A stretch of DNA of 64,000 bases from the NCBI RefSeq assembly GCF_020524585.1, contig NZ_JAIVLK010000002.1:434001-498000 (forward strand), written 5' to 3'. Position numbers and translations under genes: made by a program. This stretch comes from Celeribacter naphthalenivorans. Its GTDB lineage: Bacteria; Pseudomonadota; Alphaproteobacteria; Rhodobacterales; Rhodobacteraceae. Shown piece by piece: positions 40,970 through 50,439 of the stretch. Numbering within the stretch: position 1 is the first letter of the stretch; the number at the start of each line of letters is the position of its first letter. Below the pieces are notes generated by a model. That model did not search any database. It worked only from the letters and a program-made list of their open reading frames with translations, and was not told the origin of the DNA.

Positions 40970-41828
40970 TCGGCCAATAGGTCACGGCTGGTGGCCGACC
41001 GCCAAGGGCTGAGTGTGGGCGAGAAGGTCATCCATTTTTGGATGCCCGCCTTTGCCTCCGAGCCGGTTTCCCAAGCATGCAGGTAGACACATTCGTATTT
41101 CAGAGTTCACCACAACCTCTCAATGAAGATGTTGTCGAGGGACCGGACTCTCCCATCCATTGAGATACGCACGCCAGACCGCCGCAACCGATCCGTCCAG
41201 GCGAAGGACGTAAACTGGCTTCCCTGATCTGCATTCATGATCCCGGGCACGCCAAATTTGTGGATGGCTTCGTTCAAAGCGTCGACGCGGAATTGGGCTT
41301 CCAACGTATTCGAGATCCGCCAGTACAGAACTTTGCGGGTGTGCCAGTTCATGATCGCCACGAGGTAGAGGAACCCGCGGCGCATGGGCAGATAGGTAAT
41401 ATCCGAGCTCCAGACCTCGCTCGGACGCTCCATCCGCAGACCTCTCAGCAGACGAGCCTTGTGCGCCATTGGTTCAAGCACAATGGCGAGTGATAGGTCT
41501 TGTGCCCTTTCGCCGGCCTACTGGTATTGGGCTTTTGGTAGATCGGCATCAGCCCCATCAGGCGCATCAGCCGCCGTATCCGTTTCTCGTTCACCAAATG
41601 GCCGTCGTTGCGCAAATGCCAAGTCATCTGGCGGACACCGAAGAACGGCGTTTCTAGGTCCGCAGGACACTCATCAATCCGCCGCATCAAGTCGTGGTTC
41701 TGCTCCGTCTCTCCCTTGGGAGTGGAGTAGAAGGACGAACGCGCGATCGACAGCAGCTTGCACTGCTGACCGATGGACAACGCCGAATTGGCCGGCTCAA
41801 TCATGCTGCGCCTCACTTGCCGATCCAT
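40970..41828 (-). pseudogene. IS3-family transposase orfB, disrupted
   Basis: The DDE transposase reads in pieces. 41,445-41,828 carries the N-terminal HTH-21 part (FFGVRQMTWHLRNDGHLVNEKRI). A short insertion shifts the frame before LRGLRMERPSEVW. 41,107-41,481 carries DITYLPMRRGFLYLVAIMNW with the first Asp and FGVPGIMNADQGSQFTS with the second. The frame then hits a TGA just after NIFIERLW, where IERLWRSLKYE is expected; reading through gives TLKYECVYLHAWE, then a further shift. The last catalytic Glu is in FIERLW. Confidence 0.8.
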
Positions 41829-41945
41829 GGTTTGAGCTTTCTGGACAAAGTTAAGTGGGGCCCTGGCCCCAGTGGGGCCGCGTAAGCCCCCGTACCGTTG
41901 GCCACAGCGTTCGCCTGTTCTCTCGAACCGATGGCGTTCACAGAT

Positions 41946-42188
41946 TCACCGCACGATCTTGGCGTGAAGCTTCTTCACACGCTCTTCGTCAATCTCGGAG
42001 GCTTTCTTGCCCCCACGCTCAAACACACCGGAAGAGCCCTCCAACAGCGCACGTTTCCATTGATGGATCATCGTCGGATGCACCCCAAACCGGCTTGCCA
42101 GTTCGGCGGCAGTCTCCTCATCCTTCAGGGCTTCAAGCGCCACCATCGCCTTAAACTCGGGCTCGTGTTGTTTCCGTTTCGACATCAT
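41946..42188 (-). pseudogene. IS3-family orfA, truncated
   Basis: 80 codons with the IS3 orfA helix-turn-helix (EPEFKAMVALEALKDEETAAE, FGVHPTMIHQWK). The frame ends after KKLHAKIVR; the leucine-zipper part that usually follows is missing, and no frameshift window into orfB is visible. Confidence 0.7.
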
Positions 42189-42528
42189 TCGACCATTGTC
42201 CTCGGACCAATGGCGGACAAGGTCTCATTCTCCTTCTCGTCGAAGATCAGCAGACTGCAAATCGTAGCTTGCGTCACTGTCCGAATTTCGGGGGGCTAGC
42301 TCAACCCAACCTGATCAGCAGGGACAGAGAGTAGCTTAATTTACGCCAGATACTGTCCAACGGATGGGGAGTAGCTCAGTTCAAAATTATTCAGCCTTTT
42401 AATGGCTCGCTACATTTTTGCCATATCGTAGAAAGTATTTCTTAAACACATCTAGGTACCCTCCAAGCAGCTATTCCGACACGAAGCAATATTCGCCCAA
42501 TGCTTCAACGACTAAGGATCTAGGTACC

Positions 42529-44940
42529 ATGACGAGCTTTTCTCTCCCTGGCCAAGTTACTGAGGCTTCTTCTGCAGCTGAGATTACGAAGGCGCATTTT
42601 CAAAGTGTACTGGTAAACAAATACGTGTTTCAAGATTCAGAAGATCGTCTCGAACAAGGAACCGTCTTTGATGAGGGTGTAGATACCTTGGGAATTTCTT
42701 CAATTCGTTTCCCTGGTGGCACAGAAGCTTGGGATGGATCGTTCGATTTCCGGAATCCGGATGATGTTGCCAGACTTTATGCTGTCATTGACTACTGTGC
42801 TAGTCAAAATATCACCTTACAGTTCACTGTTCCCGTACGTTGGTTTTTGTCTTCAGACTTGGATTCCACAGGACAAAGAACCGTACAAATCTCCGATTCA
42901 GATGCTGCCGCGCTGGCATCATTCATTGAAGAAGATCTCATGGGCTACGCTGCCAGCGTAGGTGTGACTGTTGAGAACATAAAGCTAGGTAATGAATTTC
43001 TTGCTTCAGCGGACGGAACAAGTGTTGGCATGGATCTCTCAAGCATGTCTCCGGAGGAATATGGCGCTGCCGCGAGTGCTGTAGCGATCATTGTCGGTGA
43101 AGCCTTAGAGAGCTTTTCAAGCAACAATTCCCTGTCTGGGTTCTATGATCAGCCGGATATTGTTCTTGAGATGCCTAATTGGACTGGTGGTATCGACAGG
43201 ATGCTGGCTAGCTTCGACACAAACGCAATCGAGTATATTGGAGCTGTTGATACTCATGCACCACATTCCAGCCTTGAAGCTAGCATGGATGAGTTGCTCG
43301 GTACAAACGCCAGCAGCACAACTTGGTACGATAATGATTCTGTAGCAGAGCGCCTTGAAATTCTTATTTCGTATATGGAGGAAGCTAGCTCTGAGTACGG
43401 CTTCGGCGAATTGAACTATTTGAATGAGGCATGGGCTGTAGAGGAAGCTGGGTTAGACCACCTAACTCAAGCCATTTTGACATTCCATTCCATGTCGCTC
43501 AGCGGGGTTGAATCAGCCACGCTTTGGACGGCGTTCTCAGGCGGAGATTATACGACAAAGTCTGCTGCGTTTACGGACAATAATGATGGCAGAGTTCGTT
43601 TGTTGGGCGAACTGATGATTCAAATGCAAAGCCATGTGACAGGAATGAAAGCTGTCGAATTAGACATGGGAATGAGTGGCGCAGAAGAACTTGAGCAAGA
43701 TTATATTGTACGAGCTTTTGTCGATGAGCAGGGTAGGGCAGTCATTTATGTAATGAACCATCAATCTGATGAAGATCAAATCGATCTTGACCTGACGGAA
43801 TTTCTCAGCTCCGTGCCAGGTTTTTCATCTGGGCTGGATGATATTGAAGTCGTGAAATTTGGAGCTGCGAAAGGCGCTTATGATAGTTTCTATAAAAGTT
43901 CTGATATGGAGAAATATGGTAGTGAAATCCTTGGAGTTGATCCGATAGTTGATGGCATTACTCTCGGGGCATACGAAGTCTTGCAGATTACCGTTACGAG
44001 CAATGGAGAATTCGCTACAGATGGTGATGACACAATCATTATCGACGGGGATGAGAGTGCATGGATTTTCGGATATGCAGGAGATGATGTAATAGAAACC
44101 GGCAGTGGCGCAGATATAATTGATGCGGGCGCGGGAAATGACGTCATTGATGCAGGTGGAGGTAGTGACTTTATCGTTGCAGGGGAGGGTGATGACATTG
44201 TCACCGGAGGCTACGGTATGGACGAGGTCTATCTTGGCGACGGTGACGACACATTTTACGACGAAATTAATCAAACAAATGTGTGGGGAAATGACTTCGT
44301 CGATGCCGGAGACGGCAACGATACCATTTTCGGCGGAGGTGGGGATGATACCTTTTACGGTGGTAACGGCAACGATTACATCGAAGGTGGGACTGGAAAT
44401 GACACCATTCAGGGAGACTCGGGAAATGACACCATCTATGGCGGGAATGGGTCTGATTACATTCTAGGTGGAGAGGGAAACGATACAATTGACGGCGGGG
44501 CACACGCGGACACAATTCTCGCCGGGGATGGAGACGATGTCGTGGTAGGTGGTTTTGGCAAGGACATCGTCTATCTTGGCGATGGTAACGATGTGTTTTT
44601 GGACCATGCACAAAAAGGGCGATACGGTCGGGACATCGTTCACGGTGGCGCGGGAGATGATGAAATTCACTTGGGCGGGGGGAATGATGTTGCCAGTGGC
44701 GGTGAGGGCGCAGACGTTTTCATTTTTTCTGGCGTCATAGAAAATGATCGTATCACAGACTTTGTGATCGACGAAGGAGATCTGATCGACCTAAGCGATT
44801 ATAATTTATCCGGCATGTCGGACCTCACAATAGGTCAAGATGAGTACGGAAATGCGCAAATAATCCTTGATGGATATGGAACCGTGACTTTCGACAATCT
44901 TACCATGGGAGACATATCTGCCGATATGTTTCTGTTTTGA
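42529..44940 (+). CDS. RTX-type secreted glycosidase-like protein
   Basis: An 803-aa protein with no signal peptide. Residues about 10-400 resemble a retaining TIM-barrel glycosidase of clan GH-A (GH51/GH79-like): SIRFPGGTEAWDG near the start, GNE with E156 (possible acid/base) and LNEAW with E300 (possible nucleophile). A beta-domain follows (YVMNHQSDEDQIDLDLTEF). About residues 497-735 hold many GGxGxDxIx RTX repeats that bind Ca2+, and the C-terminus resembles a type I secretion signal. No ABC/MFP exporter lies nearby, so it would use a host one. Codon use is AT-richer than the phage genes. Confidence 0.85.
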   Translation: MTSFSLPGQVTEASSAAEITKAHFQSVLVNKYVFQDSEDRLEQGTVFDEGVDTLGISSIRFPGGTEAWDGSFDFRNPDDVARLYAVIDYCASQNITLQFTVPVRWFLSSDLDSTGQRTVQISDSDAAALASFIEEDLMGYAASVGVTVENIKLGNEFLASADGTSVGMDLSSMSPEEYGAAASAVAIIVGEALESFSSNNSLSGFYDQPDIVLEMPNWTGGIDRMLASFDTNAIEYIGAVDTHAPHSSLEASMDELLGTNASSTTWYDNDSVAERLEILISYMEEASSEYGFGELNYLNEAWAVEEAGLDHLTQAILTFHSMSLSGVESATLWTAFSGGDYTTKSAAFTDNNDGRVRLLGELMIQMQSHVTGMKAVELDMGMSGAEELEQDYIVRAFVDEQGRAVIYVMNHQSDEDQIDLDLTEFLSSVPGFSSGLDDIEVVKFGAAKGAYDSFYKSSDMEKYGSEILGVDPIVDGITLGAYEVLQITVTSNGEFATDGDDTIIIDGDESAWIFGYAGDDVIETGSGADIIDAGAGNDVIDAGGGSDFIVAGEGDDIVTGGYGMDEVYLGDGDDTFYDEINQTNVWGNDFVDAGDGNDTIFGGGGDDTFYGGNGNDYIEGGTGNDTIQGDSGNDTIYGGNGSDYILGGEGNDTIDGGAHADTILAGDGDDVVVGGFGKDIVYLGDGNDVFLDHAQKGRYGRDIVHGGAGDDEIHLGGGNDVASGGEGADVFIFSGVIENDRITDFVIDEGDLIDLSDYNLSGMSDLTIGQDEYGNAQIILDGYGTVTFDNLTMGDISADMFLF

Positions 44941-45420
44941 CAAAAGTCAGTTCAACGCACCCCTTCCCTTTGTGAGGAGCGCTACCAATGTCTGTAATTG
45001 GACCGGAAGCAACTGGCGAAGTCCGAAACTGCATGCCAAGAGAAGTATCCGTTTCTGCGCATAGCTGCCATTGACGCAATCCACAGCAAAGGTCTGCACG
45101 CCGCCCCTAGACATACTTTGCTCTTCCCTTCTCAAAAGGCCCCGGATCATCCTGTTGCAATCCAAAATCAACCACTTTTCGCCGTAGTGCCTATTGAAAT
45201 TGTTAATGGTTAGCGACAGGCGCACTTTATTTGTTTGGCGTCTCCCTAAAATCCAGACAGTTCTGTGCTCTCAAAGGGGCTATAGAAATAGAATAATTAT
45301 ATGTAGGCGGCGTCGTCACAGTTACTGGTACGTGTAACTGATACTAGCACTTCTAAATCTTTCAGTGCGTGATCAAAACAAGTATAAATATCGAACTTTT
45401 GGAGGACATAGGCTATAAAT
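44941..45420. other. Non-coding stretch between RTX gene and attR
   Basis: About 480 bp with no convincing gene. A 92-codon minus-strand frame (44,947-45,225) lacks a ribosome site and known similarity. AT content rises towards attR. Confidence 0.5.
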
Positions 45421-45470
45421 CTGCCCTCCGAAGGCAGAGGCCAGAGGTTCGAATCCTCTTGGGTGCGCCA
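45421..45470 (+). repeat. attR core, 50-bp direct repeat
   Basis: Exact copy of 12,914-12,963 (3' half of tRNA-Arg, including CCA). It lacks the 5' half of the tRNA and marks the right end of the prophage. Confidence 0.95.
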
Positions 45471-45589
45471 TTACTCTCGAAATTCCAGACTGTTAAATGA
45501 CGTTTCTGATGCGTGTGCCTCTGCATCGCGAGACAGGCCTGCCCACTTGGGCCCCTTCCACGGTCAGGCCGCGAAAGGGGTGTCTGGCG

Positions 45590-46654
45590 CTAGAGATCCA
45601 GGAACTGCGCGATGGCCGCGAGGGAGGCGTTATGGGCCGTCGCGCGGTCCCAGTCTTCGGGGTCGTCGCAAATCGGGTCTTCGCCTTCTTCGATCAGCAA
45701 TTGCGCCGCATGATCCTTGCAGAGCGGAAGAAAGGAATAGTGGTGGGCATTGGGAATGATCGTGTGCTCGACTTGGGCGAGCATATCGACCAGCCCGCTG
45801 CCTTCCGTGCGGACATCGGTTGTGGGCCAGGGAAAGCTGTCGCCGAGGGACAAGAGCTGGATAGGCCGGTCGATTTTGGCGGCGCTTTCGGGGGTGGCCG
45901 CATAGGTCCAGCCGGGATCGACCGCAACGATGGCGGTGAACCGCGGGTCCGACATATTGGCGGAAAACTCGGGCGGCAGAGTGTCGAGATCGACGCCGCC
46001 GCGCATCAGGAACAGGCAATCTTGCGCCGTCTCTTTGAAGCGGGCGCAATAGTCCCGGTAGGCCTCCGGGTCGAGACGCAGACCGGCGAGGCCCAGCACC
46101 GTTGAGCCGCCGAGAGAGAAGCCGACGGCTGAAATTCTTCTGTTGTCGATATGCGGTGCGATCTGCGGGTCGAACAACACATGATCCAGCGCGGCGCTCA
46201 TGTCTGCGGCCCGTTCAGAGAGGCGCACGGTGCGGCGCGGGGAGCTGTCTCCGGTTGTCGTGCCGGGGTGGTTCAGAACCAGAACCATGGCGCCACGTTC
46301 CGCCAGCCCGGCCGCAAGCCAGGCGGTGCCATCGATGCTGCTGCCAGAACCATGGGACAGGACGATCAGCGGTAGCGTGCCCTCGGGAAGCGCCGCACCG
46401 AGATAGGCCTCGACCGGTTCGAAGACCAGACTGTCGCCGACGGAGGCGGCATAGGTCGCCCGGCCGGAGGGATACCAGATTCCCGCTGCGAGAGGCGCCG
46501 AACGGTGATCGGTTTTGACGTCGAAGCGGTCGAAGCCGATGGTGGGGGCCGCGGCACTGGGAGCTGTGACAGCGGGAGCTGCGACATCGGGACCTGTGAC
46601 AGCGGGACCTGCGAGAGCGGCCATGAGGGGGACGGTAAGAAGCAAATGTTTCAA
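45590..46654 (-). CDS. Secreted alpha/beta hydrolase (dienelactone hydrolase/PAF-acetylhydrolase-like)
   Basis: A 354-aa protein if started at the TTG at 46,654 after GGAG; a longer ATG start at 46,705 would place a charged stretch before the signal peptide. MKHLLLTVPLMAALAG is a clear signal sequence, followed by an Ala/Pro/Thr-rich repeat (about residues 18-40). The nucleophile is in GFSLGGS, and a late NAHHYSFLPL gives His. Substrate unknown. It is divergent from the AraC-type gene at 46,767, which may control it. Confidence 0.85.
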   Translation of the reverse strand: MKHLLLTVPLMAALAGPAVTGPDVAAPAVTAPSAAAPTIGFDRFDVKTDHRSAPLAAGIWYPSGRATYAASVGDSLVFEPVEAYLGAALPEGTLPLIVLSHGSGSSIDGTAWLAAGLAERGAMVLVLNHPGTTTGDSSPRRTVRLSERAADMSAALDHVLFDPQIAPHIDNRRISAVGFSLGGSTVLGLAGLRLDPEAYRDYCARFKETAQDCLFLMRGGVDLDTLPPEFSANMSDPRFTAIVAVDPGWTYAATPESAAKIDRPIQLLSLGDSFPWPTTDVRTEGSGLVDMLAQVEHTIIPNAHHYSFLPLCKDHAAQLLIEEGEDPICDDPEDWDRATAHNASLAAIAQFLDL

Positions 46655-46766
46655 AGTATGTCTCCATGAGTGAGGGGATGGCCTTTTGTCCGTTCCAATC
46701 GCCATACTTGCGACCTGAAACCGGTTTGAGGTCGTGCAGGACGGGATATTGGACTAAGCGAATGCC

Positions 46767-47774
46767 ATGTTGATGCTTCCGATTCCGCTTGTGGTCGCCC
46801 TGATCCTCGGCTTTCTCGCCTTGCGACATGCTCTTGCGGGCGACCGATCCGTGCTGTTTCTCGTGCTGCTCGCAAGCTGCGCGTTTCAGGCGCTGGTGAT
46901 CTCCTTGACCCAACATTACGGGCTGGTCATGCTATGGCCCTTGCAGCTCCTTGCCGCCGTCGTCATGGCGCCGCTGGCGTGGCTGACATTTCAGACCGCT
47001 GTCTTGCGCCCGGTCGATCTTGGGCGTGATTGGGTCCATCTGCTTGGCCCTGTTTTCACCCTCTTTTGTGCCGCTTTCGCGGGGTCGACGCTGGACGTGG
47101 TTCTGCCGATGCTGTTCCTCGGCTATGGCGGGGCCATCCTGCTGTACCTGCGGGGCGATGAGGCTCTGCCGCTGGCGCGGCTCGGCGCGGGGCCGGTGCC
47201 CGCACGGATTTGGCAAGCCGTCGGTATTTTGCTGATCCTTTCGGCCCTGTCCGATATTCTGATCGCCCTTGCGCTTTGGGCCGGTCATGTCGCATGGCGG
47301 CCGCTGATCATCAGCATTTTCACCTCCTTCACCTTGCTTGGCATCGGTCTTTTGTCCCTCTCCCGAGACGCCGAGGGGGCGGCTCAGGAGAAGCCCGAGA
47401 CTGACACCTCTGAGACGCCAGGCCCGACCGAGGAAGACGCCGCCCTGATCGCGCGTTTGGAGGTGCTGATGCAGGCCGAGCGTCTGCATCTGGACCCCGA
47501 TTTGACATTGGCCCGTCTCGCCCGTCGGCTTCACGTGCCGATCAAACAGCTCTCAGTGGCGATCAACCGGATGACGGGAGAGAATGTCTCTCGCTATGTC
47601 AACGGATACCGCGTGCAGGCGGCCTGCACGGTGTTGCAAAAAGGCGAGACGGTGACCGAGGCCATGCTTGCGAGCGGGTTCAATACGAAATCGAACTTCA
47701 ACCGGGAATTCTCGCGCGTCATGGGGCAGACGCCCTCCGCCTTTCTGCGCGCAGAGGGGGCCGGGAAGGGATGA
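46767..47774 (+). CDS. Membrane-bound AraC-family regulator
   Basis: A 335-aa protein. The first 210 residues have about seven hydrophobic spans, then a Glu/Pro linker, then an AraC/XylS DNA-binding domain (about 240-330) with two helix-turn-helix units (LTLARLARRLHVPIKQLSVAI and VTEAMLASGFNTKSNFNREF). A membrane sensor joined to an AraC domain suggests response to an envelope or small-molecule signal. The divergent hydrolase is the likely target. Confidence 0.9.
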   Translation: MLMLPIPLVVALILGFLALRHALAGDRSVLFLVLLASCAFQALVISLTQHYGLVMLWPLQLLAAVVMAPLAWLTFQTAVLRPVDLGRDWVHLLGPVFTLFCAAFAGSTLDVVLPMLFLGYGGAILLYLRGDEALPLARLGAGPVPARIWQAVGILLILSALSDILIALALWAGHVAWRPLIISIFTSFTLLGIGLLSLSRDAEGAAQEKPETDTSETPGPTEEDAALIARLEVLMQAERLHLDPDLTLARLARRLHVPIKQLSVAINRMTGENVSRYVNGYRVQAACTVLQKGETVTEAMLASGFNTKSNFNREFSRVMGQTPSAFLRAEGAGKG

Positions 47775-47805
47775 CGCCTTTTGCCATCAGCAAGGAAAAG
47801 AGGAG

Positions 47806-47831
47806 GCCAAAAGCTCAGACAAGCTTTTGGC
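47806..47831. terminator. Palindromic hairpin between convergent genes
   Basis: GCCAAAAGCT-CAGACA-AGCTTTTGGC, a perfect 10-bp stem between the AraC-type gene and the ureohydrolase remnant; the T-run is short. Possible bidirectional terminator. Confidence 0.5.
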
Positions 47832-47855
47832 TTTGTCTCGCCCTCTATGGGAGCG

Positions 47856-48690
47856 TCACGATCCTTTGCCGGTCTTCTCGTGATACATCGCGCCCAGAAC
47901 ATCGAGCGTCAGGCGCGCCGCCAGAAGCGAAATGATCCCGACGGATCATAGGGAGGCGAGACCTCGACGAAATCGACGCCAACAACATCGAACCGCGAGG
48001 CGATTTCGCGCAGGATGTCCTCGCCTTCGTAATAGCTCAGGCCGCCTCGTCATCCTTGCGGCTGACCGAGGCCATATTGTGCGGCGCCAGCGTGGTGATG
48101 CCGGTCACATGGGACATTTCCGACGCGCGCCGCATCGGGCTGCCGTGACCCCAGGAAATGCCATTGCGCTCGTCGATAAAGTCGAAATGCGCGTCGATAT
48201 GGAGGAAGTGGAGCGGCGGCTCATCGGAGTATGCCGCCACGGGCGCCATGGTGATCGCATGATCGCCACCCAAAATGTAGGGCAGGGTGCCCTGATCCAA
48301 AAGCGCGCGCACCGCCTCGGTGGCATTGGCGAGGCTGCGTTTCGTGTCGGCATAGATGACATCGCTGTCGCCCGCGTCAACGATCCGCACCTCATCGGCG
48401 CTCAGATAGGTCACCTCATCCTCGAAATCGAACACGCCTTTGGGGGCCAAAGCTGTGGAACATCGAGGCCTCTCGGATCGCGCGCGGCCCAAATCGGGTG
48501 CCGACGCGATCGCTCGACGCCCGTGTCGATGGGCACGCCCAAAATGGCAACATCGGCACCTCTCAGCTGGCTCCAGTCCTCCTGCGCGGGGTCTCCGGCA
48601 AAGCTGATCAGCCCCACGGCAGGTTTTTGCGGTCGATACGACCGCGCGGCCGATTTTCCCGCCTTTTCCGCGTAGTCCTACGCGCGGGCC
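47856..48690 (-). pseudogene. Agmatinase/ureohydrolase-like gene, decayed
   Basis: Reading the minus strand gives pieces of one ureohydrolase: LISFAGDPAQEDWSQLRGAD...GVPIDTG; then, after an extra C, RHRFGPRAIREASMFHSFG; after another extra C, KGVFDFEDEVTYLSADEVRI; the metal segments GGDHAITM and HIDAHFDF and ISWGHGSPMRRA; then SRKDDEA and, after a loss of about 70 codons, LSYYEGEDILREIASRFD...SPPYDPSG; and, after a last shift, AARLTLDVLGAMYHEKTGKGS with a stop. The IDxDGxDPS metal motif is in the missing part, so it cannot be active. Confidence 0.85.
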
Positions 48691-48815
48691 GGAGATGTGC
48701 GCCGGGCTTTTCTGCGCCGGGTCAGGACGACGCCGGCTGAATATCGCGAGCATTTTTGCCGATCCAAACTCCCTGCGCGCGTATAGCACCGGGAGAGCAC
48801 CGGGAGTTGTGACGT

Positions 48816-49676
48816 CTACGGCGTCCGGCCGAGGGACAAAAGCGCCTGTCGGAAGTCCGCCTCGCTGAGCACCACCTCTCCGGCCCCCAGCGCCTGCGCA
48901 TGGGCAAGGGCGCGGGAGGTCAGGGACTGCGCCGTTTCCACCGCCTCAACCAATGACTGCCCTCGGGCCAGCCCGGCCAAAATCAAGCCGCTGAACAGAT
49001 CGCCGGTGCCGGGCAGCGCGCAGGGCAGATGCGCGGTCGGGTGGCGGCTCGGCGCGCTGTCTGTATGCGGGCCGCAAATGATGCTCTCGATCTGACCCGG
49101 TTGTGTGGTGTCCAGAATACAGCCGGTCGCGATCAGATGTGCGTCATCGCGGATGTTGAGATCGCGCCTTGCGGCCTCGACATCTTGCACGGTCGCGATC
49201 TGCCGCCCGGTGAGCCAGCCAAGCTCGAACGGGTTCGGCGTCGCGATGTCCGCCAGCGGCAAGAGACGCTTGCGCATGACCTCGGCGATGGGTTGGGGCA
49301 CGTAAAGACCGGGGCCGCTGTCCCCCAGCACCGGGTCGCAGAGATAGGTCAGCGTCGGGTTCACCGCCTTGGCCTCGGCCACGAAATCCGCCACCATCTC
49401 GGCCACCTCAAGCGAACCGATGTAGCCCGTGACGATATAATCAGCCCGCGTGAGGAGGTCTCGTTCGCGCGCACCTTGCAACAGATCGGCAAAGAAATCG
49501 GGCGGCAAAGCGCGCCCGCGCAGCGTCGGGTAATCGGGGGTGTTCGAGTAGATCACGGTGGGGATCGCCGCAACCTGAAGACCTGCCGCCTGCATCGGGA
49601 AAAGCGCGGCGGAATTGCCGACGTGGCCGAAAACCACTTGGCTCTGGATCGAGATCACAAAGGGAGAAGGGGTCAT
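48816..49676 (-). CDS. pdxY: Pyridoxal kinase PdxY
   Basis: A 286-aa ribokinase-fold enzyme that phosphorylates pyridoxal to PLP. VISIQSQVVFGHVGNSAALFP near the start binds substrate, YLCDPVLGDSGPGLYV and TPNPFELGWLTG are typical, and the catalytic Asp lies in GTGDLFSG. Length matches E. coli PdxY (287 aa). It overlaps the MOSC-protein gene by 4 bp, so both form one operon divergent from the PdxR-like gene. Confidence 0.95.
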   Translation of the reverse strand: MTPSPFVISIQSQVVFGHVGNSAALFPMQAAGLQVAAIPTVIYSNTPDYPTLRGRALPPDFFADLLQGARERDLLTRADYIVTGYIGSLEVAEMVADFVAEAKAVNPTLTYLCDPVLGDSGPGLYVPQPIAEVMRKRLLPLADIATPNPFELGWLTGRQIATVQDVEAARRDLNIRDDAHLIATGCILDTTQPGQIESIICGPHTDSAPSRHPTAHLPCALPGTGDLFSGLILAGLARGQSLVEAVETAQSLTSRALAHAQALGAGEVVLSEADFRQALLSLGRTP

Positions 49677-50359
49677 GCCTTGCCGTCCAATCTTGGGCTC
49701 CAGTCCTCAACGCGCCGGTTCGCCAAGCGGCGGACGGCATATTTTCGCCAGCCGTCCGCCAGAACATCGAGCGCCGCGATGCCCTCCAGCTCCGACAGAT
49801 TCATGCGGTCTACATAGAGCGCATGCCAGAGCCGGTGCAAGGTCCAGTCCGGCGCGACCCGATCGGTCAGTTCCAACCTGTCACCGGGCGCGACCGTGCC
49901 GGGCTGAAGAACACGGTAATACCAGCCGGTACGGCCCGTGTCTTGCACGCGTCGCGCCATGTCGGGGACATCGAACCGCCGGTTGAGCTTCCAACAGGGT
50001 TGGCGCCCTTGTGAGACCTGCACCACTGCGCTGCCCAGCCGAAAGATGTCGCCGACCGCGACGGTTGTCTCGGTCGGCCCCTCGGTCGAGATGTTTTCGC
50101 CAAAGCCGCCCGGGGCCTCGAGCGCCGGAAGCGCGCCAAGTTCCGAACGCCACAGCGCATAATGTTCGTGCGGATAGTGGTGGACGGCCTTTTCAGGGCC
50201 GCCATGGACACGAAGGTCGGCCTGTTCGTCGCTCTCAAAGCCGTTGGGGTCGAGTTTCAACGGGCGCTCGACACAGGTCTTGATGATGCCGCTGGGGGTC
50301 TCCGTGCCGGAAAGCGGTGCAATCCGGCCGGTCATGAGGGTGATGGGGGACGGGGTCAT
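49673..50359 (-). CDS. MOSC-domain protein (YiiM-like)
   Basis: A 228-aa protein; the ATG at 50,359 is the natural start (a much longer frame upstream is a shadow of the divergent gene). Residues about 40-160 form a MOSC domain with HGGPEKAVHHYP, FGENISTEG and the conserved Cys in SQGRQPCWKLNRR, followed by a YiiM-type C-terminal extension. MOSC proteins such as YiiM reduce N-hydroxylated compounds using a molybdenum cofactor. Confidence 0.92.
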   Translation of the reverse strand: MTPSPITLMTGRIAPLSGTETPSGIIKTCVERPLKLDPNGFESDEQADLRVHGGPEKAVHHYPHEHYALWRSELGALPALEAPGGFGENISTEGPTETTVAVGDIFRLGSAVVQVSQGRQPCWKLNRRFDVPDMARRVQDTGRTGWYYRVLQPGTVAPGDRLELTDRVAPDWTLHRLWHALYVDRMNLSELEGIAALDVLADGWRKYAVRRLANRRVEDWSPRLDGKA

Positions 50360-50398
50360 GGGAGCCTCTTGTCTTTTTCTCCTCTTTGGCGACAATTT

Positions 50399-50439
50399 GG
50401 CCTGTCTAAAAGTGCCAGTATGAATGAAAGAGATAGGCC
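50399..50439. promoter_or_regulatory. Inverted repeat over the PdxR-like gene start
   Basis: GGCCTGTCT (50,399-50,407) faces AGATAGGCC (50,431-50,439) with one mismatch across 23 bp, spanning the ATG at 50,420. Position between divergent pdxY-MOSC and the MocR gene suggests an autoregulatory operator. Confidence 0.6.

Larger units (their letters stand above)
40876..42383. mobile_element. Decayed IS3-family insertion sequence
   Basis: Imperfect terminal inverted repeats of about 75 bp face each other: left end TGAAC(AAG)TGAGCTAC... from 40,876 and right end ...GTAGCTCAGTTCA to 42,383, including the shared ACTGGCGTAAATTAAGCTACTC-like block. Inside are an IS3-type orfA (41,946-42,188) and a broken orfB (about 40,970-41,828), both on the minus strand. 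A target duplication is not evident. At least three lesions make it inactive. Confidence 0.8.
12914..45470. mobile_element. Integrated siphovirus-type prophage in tRNA-Arg
   Basis: An element of about 32.5 kb bounded by the 50-bp att repeats. It holds an integrase, CI-like and Cro-like regulators, a replication initiator, P27-type terminase, HK97-type head genes, a siphovirus tail with tape measure, a lysis cassette, and a cargo segment before attR. The morphogenesis set looks complete except for a very short tail-tip module. Because of integrase, repressor, replication origin and terminase genes it is a prophage and not a gene transfer agent. Whether it can be induced cannot be read from sequence. 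Confidence 0.95.

Noticed and set aside
44947-45225. 92-codon minus-strand frame before attR
   Set aside because: No ribosome site, no recognisable domain, and the region looks non-coding.
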